Source: Hawksworthiomyces lignivorus (taxonomy: Eukaryota > Ascomycota > Sordariomycetes > Ophiostomatales > Ophiostomataceae). Taken from it: a stretch of DNA of 64,000 nt. Made by a program: the position numbers and the translations under genes. Location of the stretch: contig NTMA01000089.1 in the NCBI GenBank assembly GCA_002917075.1, positions 62,001 to 126,000 of the forward strand. The letters are read 5' to 3'. This document shows positions 29,486 through 39,207 of this stretch, piece after piece. Under the pieces are notes generated by a model that was not told the origin of the DNA, ran no database searches, and was given only the letters and a program-made list of their open reading frames with translations. How positions within the stretch are numbered: position 1 is the first letter of the stretch; each line of letters begins with the position of its first letter.

Positions 29486-30652
29486 ATGTCGAAAATCTAC
29501 GAAATTGACCCTGAGGCGGACACCCTGATTGTGGTGCGCCCATTGTCGGAGTCGTTTGCGCCGTGGCCCGAGAGCAGCCAAGATGCGCCCAAGACAAACG
29601 GAGCGACAGCTCCCAAGAAGCAGGCCAACGGCGTCGTCGTGCCCGTCTCGGCCACTGCAGACGTGCGCATCAAGGTCTCTTCGAAGCACCTGAGCCTAGC
29701 GTCGCCGCGCTTCCGCGACCTGCTGGCCCAGGCGAACGGCGCAAACGGCGTCAACGGCAAAGTCGCAAACAGCAGCCCGTCGCCCGCGAACGAGTTTGCC
29801 TCGTCCCTCTGGCGCAGCAGCAGCAGCAACGGCCACGGCAGCAAGGAGGACAGCAGCGCCGTCCAGTCGGACGGCCGCGTGCACGTGCTCCTCGAGGGCC
29901 TCGACGCCGACGCCACGATCGCGGTGCTCAACATTGTGCACGGCCGCGGGGCCAAGGGCCGCGTGCCCAAGACGGTCAACCTGGAGACGCTGGCGCGCAT
30001 CGCGGTGGTGGTGGACCGCTTCAAGCTGCAGGACGCCGTGGACATTTACGCGGAGCGGTGGATCGAGGCGCTGCACCGGCGCGGCGTGCCGACGGGCCAG
30101 GCCAGCCGGCGCGACCTGGTGCTCTGGATCTACGTCGCCTACGTGTTTGAGCGCAACGACATCTTCCGCGAGGCCACCAAGATCGCCGCCACGCAGACCA
30201 CGGGCCCGCTGCCGGCGCTGCCCAACCTGCCCCTGCGGCCCAAGATCGCGCTCGACATTGACCTGCAGCGGCAGGGCGTCATCGCGCAGGCGCTCGACAT
30301 CTTGGAGGCGACGGTGGACAAGCTGGTGAACGCCAACCCGGCCGACGACGACGACGGCGGTGAGACCAATTCGGACACGTTCCTGCTCGGCAGCCTGATC
30401 CGCACGCTCCACCGCGATGGTCTCTTCTGGCCGCGGCCTGAGGCGCCGTACCCCGGCGTCTCGGTGGCGGGCATCAGCCGCGCGGCGCACGACGTGCAGA
30501 CGCAGGTGTGGAAGCTGGCATTCCGGGTCGGCGACACGACGCGCAGCAACCGCACCAACAACCAGCTGCTGCTGACCCCCAAGCTCGACAACCTCCGCGC
30601 CAGCGTCGCTGGCTTGGACCTAAAAAGCGAGCTCGGCTACAACCTCTACTAA
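29486..30652 (+). CDS. BTB/POZ-like domain protein
   Basis: One GC-rich exon encodes 388 aa. It starts MSKIYEIDPEADTLIVV and has the fungal BTB-protein pattern: ADVRIKVSSKHLSLASPRFRDLL at 53-75 (a BTB core strand and helix), an Asn/Ser-rich insertion at 78-130, then VHVLLEGLDADATIAVLNIVHG and a helical region with ETLARIAVVVDRFKLQDAV. BTB domains mediate dimerisation and, in some proteins, recruit Cul3 ubiquitin ligases. The insertion inside the BTB fold is longer than usual. Many fungal members of this kind have no assigned role, and neighbours give no clue. The start ATG follows a pyrimidine-rich leader. Confidence 0.75.
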   Translation: MSKIYEIDPEADTLIVVRPLSESFAPWPESSQDAPKTNGATAPKKQANGVVVPVSATADVRIKVSSKHLSLASPRFRDLLAQANGANGVNGKVANSSPSPANEFASSLWRSSSSNGHGSKEDSSAVQSDGRVHVLLEGLDADATIAVLNIVHGRGAKGRVPKTVNLETLARIAVVVDRFKLQDAVDIYAERWIEALHRRGVPTGQASRRDLVLWIYVAYVFERNDIFREATKIAATQTTGPLPALPNLPLRPKIALDIDLQRQGVIAQALDILEATVDKLVNANPADDDDGGETNSDTFLLGSLIRTLHRDGLFWPRPEAPYPGVSVAGISRAAHDVQTQVWKLAFRVGDTTRSNRTNNQLLLTPKLDNLRASVAGLDLKSELGYNLY

Positions 30653-32504
30653 AGAGCAGCGCGGGCGGGCGAGCGCGCAGCAGAGCGGGAAAGACGAAGT
30701 TTATGAAGAATACACCACAAAATTCGAAACGAAAACAGACACGCAACTATCGTTCGTGACGTCGGGAGGGGAGACGGCGGTGGGACTGGACACAGAGCCC
30801 AATACAGAGTCAGAGGCTGGCTCGGAGGCTGGCTCGGAAACCGAGTTGACACTGGTTGGGGAAGGCGAGAGCTTCATGTCACAGCAGTCGCTGTTGAAGC
30901 GGCAGCCAATCCTCTCGTTACATTCTTCCAGCCGGAGGAGAGGTGAGTTTAATTCGAGCAGCAGCGCAAAAATGAGCGACCCCAGTACATCGCTGGATGG
31001 CCGGCTAGATGGCCAGCTGGATCGCGTGCTGGTCTCTTTTTGTTTGTGTTTTTGCACCGTGGTGGATATCTTTTTGTACCGGCTCGTGCTTACGCCATTT
31101 CGGCGACCAAGCCGAGTCGCATTGTTGCTATTTCTCCTTTGGATACCAGTTGTATATTAGAACTCATTTGTTATAGCCATTTTTAGTTTGCAATTGTGCA
31201 TACTTTCGATCTCTTAATACGAATCTCTTTTGTGCACCAATTTGACTAAGCTCGCACCACCACAAGGTCACCCAAAACAAGCTTTTTACCTGCCTTTCTA
31301 TCACGCTAGCGGCAGGTATCTACAACTTTCGCCAGCTACCTTGGTAGTTGAGATAAGCTGCCAATGATGGTTGGCAAGGATGCCCTTCTATCCGATGTAT
31401 GGTTTCTGTATTTGAAAGACACGGCAGGGCAGATGGCATGCCGCGGTGGGGTTGTGCCCCCTCATTCAATCCAGACGATGACCTCAGCGATCCGCCTGCC
31501 GTCTTCACCGACCCCGCGGGACTTGTTGTGGCCTGTATACGTGCTCTCGTGTGCCTCACAATTTGAATTCTCTCTGAGAGCCACTGACGATAGCGGCTTT
31601 TTTTAGGGGTCCTCTTTTTTATCAATGGCCAGTATTAAAGCCTTAAGCTAGCATTAAAGCCGGATGAACTCACGCAACGAATCACGAGGGGCTGTCTACG
31701 CAAAATACCAGCTGTTAGAAACTCGTACACCAGAAGAACCAAATCCTGTTCATCTGTATACTTACGCAGGTACTCGCGCTACTCTGGCTGTGGTACATAA
31801 AAGAACAAGAATTTGTGCGGCATCATTTTAGCTGCGGAGTCACAACCACAGGGAAGAGGAGGCTGAAACCCGCACAGAGTTACACCCCAAAATGGAGAAG
31901 GGGAGAGAGAGAAAAAAGCACACGAGGGATACGGAGGGATTAAGAGGGGGTGCTGGTAAACGGCTTGGAGGGTGTCTGCAGCACCTATCTCTGTTTTGTG
32001 TGTACTTCATACTGGCTGGCTTTGGTTGCCTTTGGCAAGAACAGCTCTGGGGTTAATGTGTAGCTTCTTTGCTTATCAATCAAGGTAGGGATTCGCAATC
32101 GATGGTGCGACGCAACTGCATTTTCTTGGTCGCCGGCCGCGGTTCCGGCTGGAGTTAAAGTGAAAGAATGACGGAAGGGGAAGGGAGGGAGGGGTGGAGA
32201 GAGGTCCATTTCCCGTCTATCGATGGCGCCTTCTCTGTCTAAACTTCACTAATGGAGAAGGGCACAAACTCCGCCAAAACGGGCGTGCTTGCCTTCAAAT
32301 GACTGTGGGGTCAGATGCTTCTTGCTACATATAAAGAGAGGGAAGCTGCTTCCATGAGGATATTCTCCGGTCTCAATGTAATTCTGCTAGTAGCTTCGTT
32401 TTACGCTCAGCTTCACCGCACCCCGCCTTAATCTCGGATCCCACACTGCACTGACTCTTTTCTAAAGCTATAAAACAAAGAGCTCTCTTTAACAGCCTAT
32501 CATC
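30653..32504. other. Long intergenic region between the BTB and GST genes
   Basis: A 1.85-kb spacer. An open frame at 30756-31160 is listed separately with low confidence. The region 31850-32180 has purine-rich and then pyrimidine-rich tracts. Nothing else gene-like was recognised. Part of it is probably the GST promoter. Confidence 0.5.
30756..31160 (+). CDS. Possible small acidic protein with C-terminal membrane segment (doubtful)
   Basis: The frame is open for 134 codons but begins with GTG; the first ATG is at 30873 (95 aa). Its N-terminal part is Ser/Glu/Gly-rich and includes a perfect 12-bp tandem repeat (30813-30836, SEAG twice). The last ~45 residues are hydrophobic (FCLCFCTVVDIFLYRLVL and a second stretch), so a tail-anchored protein is conceivable. 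It begins 104 bases after the BTB stop, so it could equally be that gene's 3' UTR. No homology is recognised. Confidence 0.22.
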   Translation: MTSGGETAVGLDTEPNTESEAGSEAGSETELTLVGEGESFMSQQSLLKRQPILSLHSSSRRRGEFNSSSSAKMSDPSTSLDGRLDGQLDRVLVSFCLCFCTVVDIFLYRLVLTPFRRPSRVALLLFLLWIPVVY

Positions 32505-33336
32505 ATGGGTGCCGACAAACTCACGCTCTACACCAACCACCGGTGCCCTTGTAAGTGATAGAATCAAACTACCGTGGGGTTCCTGGATGCTCCATCTGAC
32601 GTTGCATGCGGGGGGAGAGCAAAACGTCTGCAATTCGGTGCTGACTGGGTGCTTCTTGACACTTGCAGGGGCCCACCGCGCGCACATCGCCTTGGCCGAG
32701 CTCGGCGTTCCTTTCGAGGAAGTCATCATTGATCTTGATCGCCCCCGTGATCCCGAGTACCTCGAGATCAACCCTCGTGGCCTAGTTCCATCCATCAAGA
32801 TTGGCGACGAGATCTTAACTGAGTCTGCCGTCGTCTCTTGGTACCTGGCCGACGCCTACCCGGAGAAGGCCCCGCTGCTGCCCGTGTCCAACAGCCCTGG
32901 TGCTCCCCTGGCCCGCGCCCGCATCCAGTGGTTCGTCGACGCTTACTTCACTAAGCTGCAGCCGAACCTCTTCAAGCTCGGCCAGGCCAAGACCGCTGAA
33001 GACGAGGCTGCTGTCGCTACCGCCGTCGCTGCCGCCGCCGCTAAGGAGCTGGAGCCCGCACTCAAGGGCACCTCCGCCGAGAAGCCCTTCTTCGGCGGCA
33101 GCGAGCGCCTGACGCTCGCAGAGGTGCTGACCGGCTCCTTCGTGGTCCGCCTCATCTCTCTGGTCAAGGCTGGTGTCTACCCATCTGCCATCGCTACCGA
33201 AGTGCCGGCTAAGGCTCCCGCTTTCTGGAAGTGGGCAGAGGCCGTGGCTGCACACCCCAGTGTGCGGGGCATCTACAACGAGGAGGCTATCGTGGAGAAC
33301 ACCAAGGCCCGTCTGGCCAAGCAGCGCGCGGCATGA
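32505..33336 (+). CDS. Glutathione S-transferase, omega-like (one intron)
   Basis: Exons 32505-32550 and 32669-33336 encode 237 aa. The 118-nt intron runs GTAAGT to TTGCAG. Splicing forms NHRCPWAHRAHIALAELG, where the CPWAHR motif supplies the catalytic cysteine (Cys14) typical of omega-class and related Cys-GSTs. The thioredoxin fold continues with NPRGLVPSIKI (cis-Pro loop) and the glutathione-binding LTESAVVSWYL. The helical C-terminal domain follows from about residue 90. Such enzymes deglutathionylate or reduce thiol conjugates in detoxification and redox repair, and are cytosolic. Unspliced, the N-terminal active site would be lost. It stands at the head of a stretch with NmrA-like, efflux and regulator genes, consistent with stress or xenobiotic handling. 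Confidence 0.92.
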
Positions 33337-34085
33337 ATACATGAGAGTGGTGGTAGCAAAATTTGATCCAAACAAGCAATACTGAAATTTTTGAGAATTT
33401 TCTATGCGACATGACTAAAATGTTGAATGAATAAAAAAAGTCAAGAACATATTCAGATGCACTTGGTGATATGATTGAGTCGCACTGGCGGTGCTTTCGC
33501 GCTAACAATTCTGCTGGCTCTTTCTAGCATACCCGAAGAATTTTGATGTCACCCACTTCCTTCAAAGATTTTAATATGCTTTAGGCCAACTTCATGAGCT
33601 CGAGGTTGAATATGATCTTCATTTTCTGACCCGATTGATAATAAACCACACCAGAAGCGGACTGCTGAGCTGGAAGATCCCCTAGTCTTCCCTGCAGTCA
33701 ATATGGATAGGCATTCTCTTTCCAATTGCTGTAGCCAGCTAATAACCTATGCACATGCCTAAGAGCCAAGTACCCCGCCAATACTCTCGACTCACAGATT
33801 TGACAAGTTTCCCTGTGGGTACTGATGCCACTTCTAGTATTCACTGTTTGGTGAACAAAGGTGGACGGTGGTTTAATTTGCCGAGAATGGTTCAGGAAGA
33901 GGGAAAGAATTCTATGCGTGCCAAGCATCAGACAGGGTACAAACGGCATAAATAAGGAATTGTATTGTTTTTTTCTTTGGCGTATCTCCGGGCCATTAAT
34001 CTACAGTCACGAAGTTGAACGAGGCGTCAGGCTCGGCATAGATGTGAGGGCCGAAGAGCGATGAGCCCGTATTTCGGGTTGGAAT
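33337..34085. other. Intergenic region after the GST gene
   Basis: About 750 A/T-rich bases between the GST 3' end and the 3' end of the small Cys-rich frame. Short frames only; nothing recognised. Confidence 0.55.
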
Positions 34086-34430
34086 TCAGAAGCGGCAGAA
34101 CTTGATGTGCGAGGGCCGGTAGACGTTATATCCGCGTGGGCGGCTGTAGAACTCCGCTTCAAGGGCCATTTCATTAATATCGAAAAGGCCGACGGGAACA
34201 GGGGAATCGCAAAATGGCATGTAAAAGTTTCGATACTTGCAACGACAGATGGAAGATGTGGTATGCTCTCTGTTAATCTCCTTGCAGCATCGATCCTTGT
34301 TACGCCATTGGTCAATGCAACGGCAGGCCGTGTGGCGGACTGAAATCTCGGAGTTTGAACAGCATCTCTTCAGGACCGACGGATGCATATGGCCCACCCG
34401 TCGGACATTGAAATCGTCTCGGATCGCCAT
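34086..34430 (-). CDS. Small cysteine-rich ORF, unrecognised
   Basis: A complete 114-codon frame starts at a true ATG. It has 11 cysteines, mostly in pairs or C-x-C form: RCCSN, ACRCIDQW, DRCCKE, ICRCKY, and two more near the C-terminus. The C-terminal third has an FYSRPRGYNVYRP segment. There is no signal peptide, which argues against a secreted effector, and the pattern could suggest metal binding. A TATA-like atatataac lies about 30 bases upstream. It is divergent from the NmrA-like gene with 150 bases between starts. It could also be the intact end of a decayed larger gene. I do not recognise a family. Confidence 0.4.
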   Translation of the reverse strand: MAIRDDFNVRRVGHMHPSVLKRCCSNSEISVRHTACRCIDQWRNKDRCCKEINREHTTSSICRCKYRNFYMPFCDSPVPVGLFDINEMALEAEFYSRPRGYNVYRPSHIKFCRF

Positions 34431-34580
34431 TATGGCAACACCATCAAAAGTTATATATCCCGAGTAGGGATGATTGAGGAGATGGTAATTTTCTTTTCTT
34501 TACTTTCTTTAGTCAAGACTTCCAACTGAATCTCGTTGCGAATTTCCGATTAAGTCTGCAAATTTCTTAAGAGCCGAAGC

Positions 34581-35662
34581 ATGGCGTCCAAGAATGTTAT
34601 CGTGGTCTTTGGAGCCACTGGGAACCAGGGTGGCTCTGTTGTGAAAACGTTCCTTGGTTTGCCAGGCTGGCATGTCCGTGCCGTGACGCGCAATCCATCG
34701 TCGGATGCTGCGAAGGCACTTGTTGCTAAAGGTAAACGGCGATCTAAGACAAATCCGTTTCACCGGCATGGGTCATCATTGCTAATGCAAGTGGTCATAC
34801 AGGCGTCGAAGTCGTCCAGGCAGATCTTATCGAAGCCGCCTCGGTGCCGGCTACGCTGGCCGGTGCCACTGCCGTCTTCCTCAACACGAACTTCTGGGAG
34901 GTTTATCGTGCCACCCTCGCCGAGTTGCACGCTGCAGGCAAGGACCTAAGCGAGGCCGGCCGCAAAGCGTTTGTCTACGAGACGACCTGCCGCAAGAACG
35001 TGGCCGACGCGGCGGCGGCCGTGCCCTCGATTGAGCGCTTCGTCGTGTCCAGCCTGACGTCGATCATCGGCGGCGGCTCGCTGCGCATCGACCCCGCCAC
35101 GTTTACCGGCTCCTTTCACCCGGAAGCAAAGAACTGGAGCGTCGAGTACATCGAAGAGCGTCTTCCGGCGCTCGCCAAGAAGCTGTCCGTGATCGTGCCG
35201 GCCGCCTACAACACCAACCGCCTGCTGCTGCCCACCCTAAACGCGGCCACTGGCGTCTACGAGTTCCGGCCGCCTTTGCGCCCCGAGATCCATGTCGCCA
35301 CCATCGACCCCACCGCGTCTACGGGCGCCTTCGTGCGGGAGCTGATCGAGGACGAGGCGCCCGGCGTCAAGCTGCTGGCCTATGACAGCATCCAAACAAT
35401 GGCAGAGGTTGTCGAAATCTTTCAGCGGGCGACAGGCCGCAAGGCCGTGCTGGTGCCTGTGACGACCGCACAGCTGATCCAAGCGGGCGGCCTACGGGAG
35501 ATCACCAGCACCGCCGACTACCTCAACGAGACCGACGCATATGAGCGGGGCGAGCCTGGATACATCAACCCAGCGCAGCTGAAGAAGAAGGTCGAGACCA
35601 AGTCCTTCGAGGCGTGGGCCAGGGAGGCAGACTGGGACGCCATGGCTACGACTAAGGCATGA
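34581..35662 (+). CDS. NmrA-like NAD(P)-binding protein (one intron)
   Basis: Exons 34581-34731 and 34803-35662 encode 336 aa. The 71-nt intron runs GTAAAC to ATACAG (possible branch GCTAAT). The Rossmann signature VVFGATGNQGGSVV lies at the N-terminus, and splicing restores ALVAKGVEVVQADL. This fits NmrA/HSCARG-type proteins, atypical short-chain dehydrogenases without the usual YxxxK catalytic pair. They sense NADPH/NADP or bind regulators, although some act as reductases. C-terminal features are SSLTSIIGG, VPAAYNTN and TYDSIQTM-like motifs, as in fungal members. The gene lies between a GST and a drug-efflux MFS gene, so redox or xenobiotic sensing is a reasonable inference. The start ATG directly precedes the Rossmann strand. 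Confidence 0.87.
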
Positions 35663-35914
35663 ATTTGCGTAACTGGGCTGAAATGTAGCTGTCTCACGTG
35701 TCCGAAAAAAGGAAGTATCAGGAGAGAATGAAACTATGAATCCCAATTAGTAACTGTCTAGAGCTGGGTTTTACGCCTGTAATGTAACTCCCGTTGAGTT
35801 TGCCAATTCCATCCACGTCTATGTTTACAAATATTCTTCTAGGACAAACGAAATTAATGATGAAAAAGTAAACTGCAAGTAGATAAATGGAAAATAAACC
35901 TGTGTAAGGAATTA

Positions 35915-38158
35915 TTACACCTCCGTCTCGGAGCCGTCGCTGCGTTTTTCGTCCCCTACTGGCGTTGATGCTGGTTTTGGGGTTTCCGTCGCCTTCTTCC
36001 CGACATTCCGGATGTCCTTCCAGCCCATACCAAAAGCTGTCAGAAAGCTGAGCAAACTCGTCGCCATGACCATGTAGAAGACATCGTCCAGACTGTTGGA
36101 GTACGACACCAAGATACCCGGAATTGTGTTCGGGGGGACCACCTTGCGGAACCCTGTTGCACCAGCCTCAAGGACGAGTCTGGCATTGACACCAGGTACA
36201 AGCGTCTTGAGGTTAGAGAGCAGCTTGGTATCGAATACAGTGTTGAACACAGACAGCAAGATAGCTGGACCGATGTATTGGCACCATACGATGAACGCCA
36301 TGCCAACCGAAAGCTCCGAAGGAGAAACGGCGTGCTGGACAGCTATTATGGGCTAGAAGACATCAGTAAGAATACTCGAAAGCGTGCGCAAAACGAATAG
36401 CAAAGTTAAATTATAACAAAATACATACCATCTGAAATCCAAGGCCACGACCGATGCCATTGAGAATCTGAAAGCCAACCCACTGTCCAGTCGGGGTATC
36501 CGGCTGTAAAAGGGCGTAGAGACCGCCGCCAATTGAGAAGAGCAGTGCACCAACAATTCCAAATGGTGGGATATATCCAACTTTTGTGACTGGCAAGAGA
36601 ATATTAATTAGCTCGAGTCTTCGTTGAATATGAGAAAGGAAGAAACGAGGCGGCATTCATCTTCTACTTACCCAGGATACCGCTTGATACGGCGCCAACC
36701 AACTGAGGCAAAATCGTTGCTAAGAGGTATACACCGCTGATAATGGCCGTGACACCTTTTACAGCTTGGAAATATATGGGCAAAAAGTACGACGCGCCGA
36801 TCAAACTCGCTGCCAAGAAAGTATAGTTGAGGCCACTCATCCAGACAGCCCGCCGGCGCACAATGGGGAAGGGCAGCAAGGCATCCATGCCCCTGTAGTA
36901 GTTCCACGTGAGCCAGACAATACCGGTCGCTCCAGCACCGCAAAAGAGACCGATTACTTGCGAAGAGTGCCATGGAAATTGGTTACCTCCAAATTCCACT
37001 GCAAGGAGCAACATAATAACTGCGGGTGCGTAAAGCAAAACGCCAAAGAGGTCGAGGTGGTGATGGATACGACGAAGAACAACGAGAGGTTTCTCTTTGT
37101 GGACTTCATCGGGGATGTGCAAGAGGATGAGTGGGATGGCAACAAGAGCGCCAAGGGGGAGATTGATGTAGAAACCTTGTTAATTTGTTAGAAAAACTAA
37201 CACAAGTGCTTCTTGGTACTGGAATTCGGTCACTTACACCATCGCCAAGTATATCCTGTAGTAAATGCACCACCGATGAGCGGTCCGAGAACGACACCAA
37301 GCTGGGCAACTGCAAAAAGCAATGTCAGTACATGCATGCTCCCACATTTCAAAAACTAGCTACTTACCACCCATAATCATTCCAGTGAGTGCTGCAATTC
37401 TAATGTTAGTGGTTGTTGACATACCGAAGCGGTAAGGAGAAACATACCAGGACGTCTTTCGATAGGTACGGAGGCTGATAAAATAGTAATAGCACCGTTG
37501 ATCAGACCAGATGCGCCAATGCCTGCAACGGTCCGGGCTATGATGAGCATGGCAGAGGACTGTGCAGCTCCACAGAGGGCTGAACCTATCTCGAAGATAC
37601 CAAAAAAAGTAATAAATGTCCACTATCAACTCAGTAAGTTCAGGGCACAAGGAAACTGTCGCCGTTAAATCACATATGCACTTTACCTACCTTTAAGCTA
37701 AAGTGATGGAAGATTTTTCCTGTCAAAAGCTGAAGGGCAGCGCTGCGTACGATGGCTGCATTAGCAACAAAAAAAAAATCAGGGGCGCTTCAAATGTTAT
37801 TTTGACCGCTTTCGTACCTCCCTAGCTGGTAAGAACTGGCATACCAGCCGACATCTTTAAGGGAATGAAATTCGTCTGTGATTTTTGGTACTGCCTATTG
37901 AGGGTCAGAAAGAGTTCGCCTGCAATTCTTGACAACTCCACGTACCGTCGACACGATTGACGTATCCAATAAAATTAGAAAGCAGGCCAGCGCCAAACTG
38001 ATGATCAAAATGACCAACTTGGCTCCTGTCACTGTCTCCAGCTGTTCGGGCCCCTCGCCGCCTTGAACATCTAGCAATGAGCCGTTCCCAGTAGAAGATC
38101 CTCTTTTCTCATCCGCCAGTTCCGCCTCGGGTATTATTGTTTCTGAAGGTTGAGCCAT
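35915..38158 (-). CDS. MFS multidrug efflux transporter, DHA2/14-spanner type (eight introns)
   Basis: Nine minus-strand exons encode 571 aa: 37946-38158, 37818-37894, 37691-37742, 37448-37622, 37368-37391, 37238-37309, 36672-37175, 36429-36589 and 35915-36352. All joins keep frame and rebuild family motifs: [17 protein letters not shown] in helix 1, [32 protein letters not shown] (motif C) and [11 protein letters not shown]. Fourteen membrane segments are expected for this H+-antiporter family, which exports drugs, toxins and secondary metabolites. The N-terminus (about 1-45) is hydrophilic and cytoplasmic. One exon is only 24 nt (37368-37391), so gene finders may skip it. It is divergent from a Zn2Cys6 regulator over a 1.05-kb spacer with nested CGG palindromes, the usual layout of a regulated efflux pump. 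Confidence 0.9.
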
Positions 38159-39207
38159 GATAGTGAGAGTGATCTCTTCGCACTGTGGTATGTAGTATAA
38201 TGGCTCGATTAAAAATACGGCGCCACCATGAGCTGACAGCAAAAAGTCGAGGCCAGTATATATGTATAGATGAGACTAGAAGGATAGAGACTGTTGTATG
38301 AGGAGGTGAGAAGCCGGCAGCGAGGCTATTTAAGAAGAGATATGTGTAGAATGGTGGTACCAATAGAATAAAAAAGAAAATGAAGAATTAGAGAATAAAG
38401 AAAAAACTCATGCACTTTCGGCAGTATTTCTGCTGGCGCTTCGCATAGAGCGTATTGGTCGAATTATGTGCTAACCGTTCGAACGGAATTCCGAAGCTGC
38501 CCGTGTAAGTCTTGAATCCGAAATCTCTTATGATGGAATTTCCAGTTATACATCCGAGTACGTATATTGTCGTACGGTCAAGAACCAAACGACCACAAGA
38601 TTCTTGATTTCTTATGTCTGACAGGTCAAGAATGGGAAATACCGCAACAAGTAGAGAAACGCAAACATGGACGTGGGAGCAGTAGCTACAATCTTACTTA
38701 CTTTCGGTGGGATAGTTGTAGCGGAAATGCAACTAATACTGTAAGATCCAAGTTAGTTAGGCCGCATCTCAACAAGATACGGGGTTTTGCCTATTGAGGA
38801 CTAGTCATACGGAGACGGGTAATAAAATTTGTATCCGGTTCAAGCGGCTCTCTCGTTTCGTTCGCTCATTGGTCTACTTGGGTTTGAAATCAGAAGCGGA
38901 TCCGGCTGATAGAAAATATGTTCCCGTGTCCGCCGCATTTTCTGTCTATCTCGCAAAAATCATCTCTCCCTGATTTCCTGCTCCGTCTCCGGCGGTGCAT
39001 GGTGGCCGACAAGACAGCTCTCCTTGTCGAAACATCAACTTCTTCTTAAAGAATCCAGCATCCGGACAAGGAGAACCGGGAATCAACGCAAATCCAGGAA
39101 TTTCCTGATCTTCCGGCGGATCAAAGATTGATTTGTCAGAGGCACGCACCAAAAGAGAGAAGAAGGTGAAAAGAACAAACCAAGCGCCATCTGCAAGCTC
39201 AGAAGTC
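38159..39207. other. Divergent promoter of the efflux and regulator genes
   Basis: Besides the nested palindromes at 38475-38493, a CGGATCCG palindrome lies at 38897-38904. No gene was recognised. Confidence 0.6.
38475..38493. promoter_or_regulatory. Overlapping CGG/CCG palindromes
   Basis: CCG-TTCGAA-CGG (38475-38486, everted, 6-base spacer) shares its last CGG with CGG-AATT-CCG (38484-38493, inverted, 4-base spacer). Zn2Cys6 dimers bind CGG triplets in such arrangements. That the divergent regulator at 39208 uses it is inference. Confidence 0.45.

Noticed and set aside
29696..30490. 264-codon minus-strand frame opposite the BTB gene
   Set aside because: It is an antisense shadow in a GC-rich exon; the plus strand carries the recognisable protein.
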